This document shows positions 58,770 to 64,000 of a stretch of 64,000 bases of DNA, in pieces. The notes beneath the pieces are model-generated. The model saw nothing but the letters and a program-made list of their open reading frames with translations, was not told the origin of the DNA and did not search any database. Source of the stretch: Tardiphaga sp051811025 (GTDB lineage Bacteria > Pseudomonadota > Alphaproteobacteria > Rhizobiales > Xanthobacteraceae); assembly GCF_051811025.1 (NCBI RefSeq), contig NZ_JBPWQE010000001.1, positions 2,604,001 through 2,668,000 of the forward strand, written 5' to 3'. Numbering within the stretch: the stretch's first letter is position 1; each line of letters opens with the position of its first letter. The position numbers were made by a program, and so were the translations under genes.

Positions 58770-60512
58770 ATGGCCGAGACCTATCCAAGACCCCGATTTG
58801 GCGCCCCGCGTGAGCCGAAAACCCGTGTTGATCCGGGCAGCAGACTGGTGCGTGTGCTTGATTTCGTCAGCTCCGGCCATGCTCGTGTGGTCGCTTTCCT
58901 GACGATTTGCGGGTTCCTGTTTTTTCTGCCGGGCTTCTTCACCATCCCGCCGATCGACCGCGACGAAGCCCGCTTCGCGCAGGCGACCAAGCAGATGGTC
59001 GAGACCGGCGATTTTGTCGACATCCGGTTCCAGGACGAGGTCCGCTACAAGAAGCCGGTCGGCATCTACTGGATGCAGGCGACCGTGGTCGAGACCGCCG
59101 AGGCGCTGGGCTTGCAGAACGCCGAAGTCCGCATCTGGCTCTATCGGGTGCCATCGCTGATCGGCGCCATTGGTGCAGTGCTGCTGACCTACTGGACCGC
59201 GCTGGCCTTCCTGACGCGGCGCGGCGCCGTATTAGCGGCGTTGATCATGTGCAGTTCGGTGCTGCTCAACGTCGAGGCCCGGCTTGCCAAGACCGACGCC
59301 ATGCTGCTGCTGACGGTCATTGCCGTGATGGGTGCGATGGCGCGGATTTATCTGGCGTGGCAGCGCGGCGAGGAGGCCGACAAGGCCCGCTGGCAGGAGC
59401 CGGTGGTGTTCTGGACGGCGATGGCGATCAGCATTCTCGTCAAGGGACCGCTGATCCTGATGTTCGTAGGGCTGACGATCATTGCACTGGCGATCATGGA
59501 TCGCTCGGTCGGGTGGCTGTGGCGATTACGGCCGCTGGTTGGCGTCGTCTGGATGCTATTGCTGGTGCTGCCGTGGTTTGTCGCGATCTTCCTGAAGTCG
59601 GGGCAAGCGTTCTTCTCCAATTCGCTCGGCGGCGACATGTTGAGCAAACTGGCAGCGCAGGAATCCCACGGCGCGCCTCCGGGCATGTATTTCCTGCTGT
59701 TCTGGATCACCTTCTGGCCCGGGGCACCGCTGGCCGGTATGGCCACCCCGGCGATCTGGCGCGCGCGACGCGAGCCTGGTGCACAATATCTGCTGGCTTG
59801 GCTGATCCCGTCCTGGATCGTGTTCGAAGTCGTGATGACGAAGTTGCCGCATTACGTGCTGCCGCTCTATCCGGCGATCGCCATCCTTGTCATCGGTGCG
59901 CTTGAGCGCCAGGTGCTGGCGCGCAATTGGCTGGCGCGCGGCGCGGCCTGGTGGTTCGCGATCCCGGCGCTGACCGCTGTGGTCGCCGAGATCGGTGCCG
60001 TCGCGATCGTCCGCCATCCGGTGTTTCTGGCCTGGCCATTTGCCGCCGCGGCACTGGTCTTCGGCCTCTTTGCCTGGTGGCTGTATGATAACGCCCGCGC
60101 AGAACGCTCGTTGCTCAATGCAGTTGTGGCCTCACTGTTCATGAGCGCCGCCTTTTACGGCGTGCTGCTGCCGTCGCTCCGGCCGCTGTTTCCAAGCGTG
60201 CAGATCGCACGTGCGCTGCGTAACGTGGTCTGCGTCGGTCCCAAGGCTGCGGCAGCGGGATATCACGAGCCGAGCTTGGTGTTCATGACCGGCACATCCA
60301 CACAGCTCACTGATGGTGCCGGCGCCGCGGATTTCCTCGGGCAGGGCAGCTGTCGCTTTGCGCTTGTCGAATTGCGTTCGGAGCGCCAGTTCGCCATGCG
60401 CGCCGAGGCCATCGGCCTTCGCTACAACATGGCGACCCGTATCGACGGCTATAACTTCTCGCAGGGCAAAGCGATTTCGGTGGCAATCTATCGCTCCGAA
60501 GGGACCGAGTGA
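58770..60512 (+). CDS. ArnT/PMT-like polyprenyl-phosphate-sugar glycosyltransferase
   Basis: A 580-residue membrane protein with about 12 hydrophobic segments. The N-terminal PPIDRDEARFAQATKQMVET, with its DE pair and the later RYKKPVGIYWMQ, is the catalytic loop of the GT83 (ArnT, RgtA-D) group. These transfer a sugar from undecaprenyl phosphate to lipid A or core LPS in the periplasm. The next three genes fit that pathway, so a lipid A sugar (mannose, galacturonic acid or other) is likely; the sugar itself is not given by the sequence. Confidence 0.88.
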   Translation: MAETYPRPRFGAPREPKTRVDPGSRLVRVLDFVSSGHARVVAFLTICGFLFFLPGFFTIPPIDRDEARFAQATKQMVETGDFVDIRFQDEVRYKKPVGIYWMQATVVETAEALGLQNAEVRIWLYRVPSLIGAIGAVLLTYWTALAFLTRRGAVLAALIMCSSVLLNVEARLAKTDAMLLLTVIAVMGAMARIYLAWQRGEEADKARWQEPVVFWTAMAISILVKGPLILMFVGLTIIALAIMDRSVGWLWRLRPLVGVVWMLLLVLPWFVAIFLKSGQAFFSNSLGGDMLSKLAAQESHGAPPGMYFLLFWITFWPGAPLAGMATPAIWRARREPGAQYLLAWLIPSWIVFEVVMTKLPHYVLPLYPAIAILVIGALERQVLARNWLARGAAWWFAIPALTAVVAEIGAVAIVRHPVFLAWPFAAAALVFGLFAWWLYDNARAERSLLNAVVASLFMSAAFYGVLLPSLRPLFPSVQIARALRNVVCVGPKAAAAGYHEPSLVFMTGTSTQLTDGAGAADFLGQGSCRFALVELRSERQFAMRAEAIGLRYNMATRIDGYNFSQGKAISVAIYRSEGTE

Positions 60513-61354
60513 TGGTAGCCCCGGACAAATCGCAGCCACAGACCTATCTGTCGCAACTCACGGTGCTGCTCTGGCAGTCGTTCGCGCAGCTCGTTCGTGC
60601 ACCGTCGCATTCGCGGCGTGCCGAAGCCGCGCGTTACTGGGCGCGCCGTTCGCTGATGCTTGGCGCCGTGACCGCCGTAATCATCATCGCGCTGATGTTC
60701 ATCGTCGATGCCACCGAGATCGGCTTGATGCCGGCGCGCGGCACGGCCGGCCTGTGGCCGCTGCGTATTTTTACGGATTTTGGCAAGGACGAGTATGTCC
60801 TGCTGGCGTTGTTCGCGCTCATGATTGTGCTGGCCCTGCTGACGCCACTGCGGCACGGCACGTCACGCGCCGTACTTGTCAGCTTCGGCACGCGCATTCA
60901 GTACATCTTTCTGTCGGTTGCGCTGTCGGTCTTCGTGGCTGAAATCATCAAAGGCATGCTCGGCCGTGGCCGGCCTTTTGTCAGCGGCGCGGCGGATCCC
61001 TTCCACTTTTCGCATTTCGCCTGGACGCCGGCCTATGCCAGTTTCCCGTCGGGCCATGCGACCACCAGTTTTGCGCTGGCCTTCGCGGTCGCTGCGCTCT
61101 GGCCGCGGCTGCGCACGGTGATGATCGTCTATGCGGTCGCCATCTGTGCCAGTCGGCTCGTCCTGCTGGCGCATCATGCCAGTGACGTGGTCGGCGGCGG
61201 GCTGGTCGGCTGGATCGGCGCCATGAGCGTGCGATACTGGTTTGCGGCCCGGCATCTTGCCTTCACCATCCACCAGGACGGTACGATCGACCCGCTGCCA
61301 GGGCCGTCCGCAGGCCATCTCAAAAGGGTTGCCCGCGGGACCGCGGCCCCATAA
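60512..61354 (+). CDS. PAP2-family lipid phosphatase
   Basis: A 280-residue membrane phosphatase. The three catalytic motifs are present: K-x6-RP at Lys147 to Pro155 (KGMLGRGRP), PSGH at 179-182, and SR-x5-H-x3-D around 214-225. It could dephosphorylate undecaprenyl pyrophosphate or the phosphate of lipid A. It starts at the A of the previous stop (TGATG), so the two are coupled. Confidence 0.9.
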   Translation: MVAPDKSQPQTYLSQLTVLLWQSFAQLVRAPSHSRRAEAARYWARRSLMLGAVTAVIIIALMFIVDATEIGLMPARGTAGLWPLRIFTDFGKDEYVLLALFALMIVLALLTPLRHGTSRAVLVSFGTRIQYIFLSVALSVFVAEIIKGMLGRGRPFVSGAADPFHFSHFAWTPAYASFPSGHATTSFALAFAVAALWPRLRTVMIVYAVAICASRLVLLAHHASDVVGGGLVGWIGAMSVRYWFAARHLAFTIHQDGTIDPLPGPSAGHLKRVARGTAAP

Positions 61355-61424
61355 TAAGCGGTCTTCGTTCGGCTGGCTGCGACAAGTTCCCGCAGGCTGG
61401 CCTTGCGAAAATCTGCTTCCAACC

Positions 61425-62180
61425 ATGAGCTCCGATTTGTCCGCTCCCGAAGCTGCCCCCGTCGACGTCTCTATTGTCGTGCCCGTGCGCAACGAGCAGG
61501 ACAATGTCGCGCCTTTGATCGCCGAGATCACGGCTGCGCTCGATAGCCGTTGGCCCTATGAGATCATCTACGTCAATGACGGCTCCACCGACGCGACGCC
61601 AGCACGGCTCGCCGAACTGATGCAGACGCGCGCCAATCTGCGCCGCATCGATCACGCCGCATCATCGGGCCAGTCGGCCGCCGTGCGTACAGGCGTGCGC
61701 AACGCCCGCGGCGCCATCGTGGCCACGCTGGATGGCGATGGTCAGAACAATCCGGCATTCCTGCCCAACCTGATTTCGGCCATTCAGGATGGCGGCGGTC
61801 GCGTTGGTCTCGCCGCCGGGCAGCGTGTTGGCCGCAAGGATACCGGCTTCAAGAAAGCCCAATCGAAGATCGCCAATGCAGTGCGCAACGCGATCCTGAA
61901 GGACGGTACCCGCGATACCGGCTGCGGTCTGAAGGCATTCCGCCGCGATGTGTTCTTGTCGATGCCTTATTTCGATGGTTTGCATCGCTTCCTTCCGGCG
62001 CTCGTGCGTCGCGAGGGCTTCGACATCGCCTATGTCGATGTCACCGATCGGCCTCGCCATTCCGGTGTGTCCAATTACGGATTTTTCGACCGACTCTGGA
62101 TCGGGATCATGGATCTCGCCGGCGTCTGGTGGCTGATCCGCCGCAAGCGTACGACGCCGGTCGCAACCGAGTTCAAATAA
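61425..62180 (+). CDS. Family 2 glycosyltransferase (polyprenyl-phosphate sugar synthase)
   Basis: A 251-residue GT-A enzyme of the DPM1/ArnC type: SIVVPVRNEQDNVAP at the start, DGDGQNNP for the DxD-like metal site, QRVGR and FRRDVFL later. It has no long membrane anchor. It makes a polyprenyl-phosphate sugar donor for the ArnT-like enzyme. GAAAATC precedes the ATG at 61425, so the start is reasonable. Relation to RgtE (dodecaprenyl-phosphate galacturonic acid synthase of Rhizobium) is possible. Confidence 0.88.
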   Translation: MSSDLSAPEAAPVDVSIVVPVRNEQDNVAPLIAEITAALDSRWPYEIIYVNDGSTDATPARLAELMQTRANLRRIDHAASSGQSAAVRTGVRNARGAIVATLDGDGQNNPAFLPNLISAIQDGGGRVGLAAGQRVGRKDTGFKKAQSKIANAVRNAILKDGTRDTGCGLKAFRRDVFLSMPYFDGLHRFLPALVRREGFDIAYVDVTDRPRHSGVSNYGFFDRLWIGIMDLAGVWWLIRRKRTTPVATEFK

Positions 62181-62519
62181 ATGCTGATTCAATACGGTCA
62201 GGCGCTTGGCGACTATATTTACGACGTCTTCGTCGCGAAGTTCGATTTCTGGCTTGCCTTTGGCCTGATCGCGCAACTGCTCTTTACCGCGCGCTTCCTC
62301 GTGCAGTGGATCTCCAGCGAACGTGCCGGGCAGAGCGTGGTGCCTATGGCCTTCTGGTTCTTCTCCATGGCCGGCGGGTTCATGACGCTGATCTACGGAA
62401 TCGCCAAGCGCGAGCCAGTGATCATCCTCGGTCAGGCTTTTGCCACCGTAATCTATGTCCGCAACATCATGCTGATAATCAAGAACCGCGGCAGCGGATC
62501 AAAGACGCTCGATAGCTGA
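62181..62519 (+). CDS. Lipid-A-disaccharide synthase N-terminal domain (LAB_N) membrane protein
   Basis: A 112-residue protein with three membrane segments and the LAB_N pattern: FGLIAQLLFTARFLVQWISS, SVVPMAFWFFSMAGGFM and FATVIYVRNIMLI. It starts at the base after the glycosyltransferase stop. Its usual place beside GT2 and ArnT-like genes suggests a flippase role for the polyprenyl-linked sugar, or help in it, but that is inference. Confidence 0.88.
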   Translation: MLIQYGQALGDYIYDVFVAKFDFWLAFGLIAQLLFTARFLVQWISSERAGQSVVPMAFWFFSMAGGFMTLIYGIAKREPVIILGQAFATVIYVRNIMLIIKNRGSGSKTLDS

Positions 62520-62545
62520 GCGTCTTTGTCTGGCGACCCCGCCGA

Positions 62546-63742
62546 TTAGAGCGCCGCGTTGAACGCCGCCAAGCCTCGCTCCAGATCAGCCTTCAGATCA
62601 TCGACGCTTTCCAGCCCGATATGAAACCGCAATGCCGGGCCGCCGGGCGCCCACTTGGTCGCACTGCGATAGTCCGAGCAGTCGAACGGGATGACGAGGC
62701 TCTCGAAGCCGCCCCAAGAGTAGCCCATGCCGAACAGCTTGACGGTGTCGAGTAGGGCATCGACGGCTTTTTGCGACGACGGCTTCAGGATGATGCTGAA
62801 CAGACCGGATGCGCCTGTGAAGTCGCGCTTCCAGATGGCGTGGCCGGGATGGCTGGGCAAAGCGGGATGCAGCACCTTCAGCACTTCGGGACGGGTCTCC
62901 AGCCACTGCGCTATCCCTAGCGCCGAGCGCTGATGATGCGCGAGCCGCACCGACATCGTGCGTAGTCCGCGCAGCGCGAGGAAGACGTCGTCCGGGCCTG
63001 CACATGTCCCGAGCAGCCTGATTCCTTCGCTGATCAGCGGCCACGCTGCGTCATTGGTGGAGATGGTGCCGAACATGATGTCCGAGTGGCCGCCGATATA
63101 TTTGGTCGCCGCCTGGATGCTGATATCGACGCCTTGTTCGAGCGAGCGATGATAGAGCGGCGTGGCCCAGGTGTTGTCGTCGAGCACCAGAGCGCCGCGC
63201 GCATGCGCTATGCCGGCAATGAGAGGCACATCTGGCATTTCGAATGATTGCGAGCCCGGCGCTTCGATCAGGACGGCGCGAGTATTCGGCTTGAACAGCG
63301 CTTCGATGCCCGCGCCGATCAGCGGATCGAAATAGGTGGTCTCGATGCCGTAGCGTGCCAGCATGCCGTTGCAGAAATTGCGTGTCGGCCGATAGGCGCT
63401 GTCGCTGACAAGGAGATGATCGCCGGCCTTGAGCACTGAGAGCAGGGCAGTCGAGATCGCGGCGAGGCCCGACGGCACGAGTCCCACGCCGGCACATTGC
63501 GGGCCTTCCAGCGCCATCAGTGCTTCCTGCAATGCCTTGGTGGTGGGCGTGCCATGGCGCCCATACTGAAACTCGCCGCGATGCGCGTGGAGGTCGTCGG
63601 CGGTCGGATACAGCACCGTGGAGCCGCGCACGACCGGCGGATTAACGAAGCCCCTCTGCGATTTGGTGTCGCGGCCGGCGGTGACGATCACGGTGTCCGT
63701 GTCGAGCGAGGTGGTGCCGTGATTGTCGTTCGAAGCTGTCAT
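62546..63742 (-). CDS. metC: Cystathionine beta-lyase
   Basis: A 398-residue PLP enzyme of the Cys/Met-metabolism family. The PLP lysine is Lys214 in QAATKYIGGHSD; the RGSTVLYPT and YGRHGTPTT segments bind PLP phosphate and substrate. MetC splits cystathionine to homocysteine, ammonia and pyruvate in methionine synthesis. The frame is open to 63994, but the ATG at 63742 gives the usual length. A TTGACG-N17-CTTAGT sequence on the minus strand (near 63810-63840) may be its promoter; no SAM riboswitch fold was seen. Confidence 0.88.
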   Translation of the reverse strand: MTASNDNHGTTSLDTDTVIVTAGRDTKSQRGFVNPPVVRGSTVLYPTADDLHAHRGEFQYGRHGTPTTKALQEALMALEGPQCAGVGLVPSGLAAISTALLSVLKAGDHLLVSDSAYRPTRNFCNGMLARYGIETTYFDPLIGAGIEALFKPNTRAVLIEAPGSQSFEMPDVPLIAGIAHARGALVLDDNTWATPLYHRSLEQGVDISIQAATKYIGGHSDIMFGTISTNDAAWPLISEGIRLLGTCAGPDDVFLALRGLRTMSVRLAHHQRSALGIAQWLETRPEVLKVLHPALPSHPGHAIWKRDFTGASGLFSIILKPSSQKAVDALLDTVKLFGMGYSWGGFESLVIPFDCSDYRSATKWAPGGPALRFHIGLESVDDLKADLERGLAAFNAAL

Positions 63743-64000
63743 AATGGGGCCGCCAGTCTGCAGGTGTTGCGCGGCCATTGGCATCTCGGGCGCCGAATGG
63801 CTGGTTCCGTCACTAAGAGGACACGGAAGATGGCCGTCAACCCCTTGACCCGGCTGGCTGATCGTTCTCTGTTGCGGACCTCGGCGATCCCCCGCGACCC
63901 GTTGAGGGGCATGCCGCGAAATCTGCGATTTCCTGCTGATTCGTCCGGTCTTTTTAGATCGTCTCTGCTGTAGTTCGCCTTTCCGGTCGGGCAATTCAGG

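Noticed and set aside
63743..64000. SAM riboswitch upstream of metC
   Set aside because: No conserved SAM-I or SAM-II core or pseudoknot could be placed; only a plausible promoter is seen.

Overview
The window is 64 kb of high-GC chromosome from an alphaproteobacterium. It most likely belongs to the Bradyrhizobium / Rhodopseudomonas / Afipia group (Nitrobacteraceae). The reasons are the glpX-to-recJ order, OpgC and HdeD-type proteins, an NDUFS4-like complex I accessory protein, sigma-EcfG type promoters, many short lineage-type proteins, and a palindromic repeat of the kind scattered through these genomes. This is an inference from gene content; no 16S gene is present. No phage, intact insertion sequence or CRISPR array is visible.

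Layout. 1-3.6 kb: end of glpX, a GNAT acetyltransferase, a haloacid-dehalogenase-type enzyme and recJ. 3.6-8.3 kb: a divergent GntR/HutC regulator facing an operon of a fumarase-superfamily lyase, a Bug/TctC binding protein and fumC, with two tandem GntR-type operators between them. 8.3-12.6 kb: a lytic transglycosylase, then efp divergent from epmA-epmB (elongation factor P and its lysylation enzymes). 12.6-16.5 kb: small envelope proteins, HdeD, PrsW, DedA. 16.6-28 kb: a dense run of short, mostly uncharacterised genes (PilZ, glyoxalase, PAS, PRC-barrel, DUF3606, zinc ribbon and others) with tRNA-Glu. Three exact GGAAC-N16-CGTT sequences in this stretch suggest control by the general stress sigma factor. 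An H-NS-like N-terminal fragment gene and a broken H-NS-like pseudogene close this stretch.

27.9-36.8 kb: Sir2 deacylase, double cold-shock protein, DUF192 protein, tRNA-Pro, OpgC, NDUFS4-like protein, then mccB-mccA-mvaB for leucine/methylcrotonyl-CoA breakdown. 36.8-43.5 kb: two orphan TRAP binding proteins, an MXKDX repeat protein, a cupin, FKBP, an FkbM methyltransferase and small proteins. 43.9-48.9 kb: an operon for an exported molybdenum hydroxylase (large subunit, 2Fe-2S subunit, dihaem cytochrome) led by an unrecognised secreted protein. 48.9-50.2 kb: a lower-GC islet between a tRNA-Arg fragment and the intact tRNA-Arg(UCU). 51.3-58.7 kb: alpha-2-macroglobulin and pbpC; the 5' end of pbpC contains an in-frame 87-bp palindromic repeat. 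58.8-62.5 kb: an ArnT-like transferase, PAP2 phosphatase, polyprenyl-phosphate glycosyltransferase and LAB_N protein, probably for lipid A or LPS sugar decoration. 62.5-63.7 kb: metC.

The most useful observations are the repeat inside pbpC, the 11-bp duplication that broke the H-NS-like gene, the stress-promoter cluster (one apparently giving a leaderless mRNA and one followed at once by a terminator), the tRNA-bounded islet, and the two operons of unknown substrate. Coordinates of genes under 60 codons come from reading the sequence directly.
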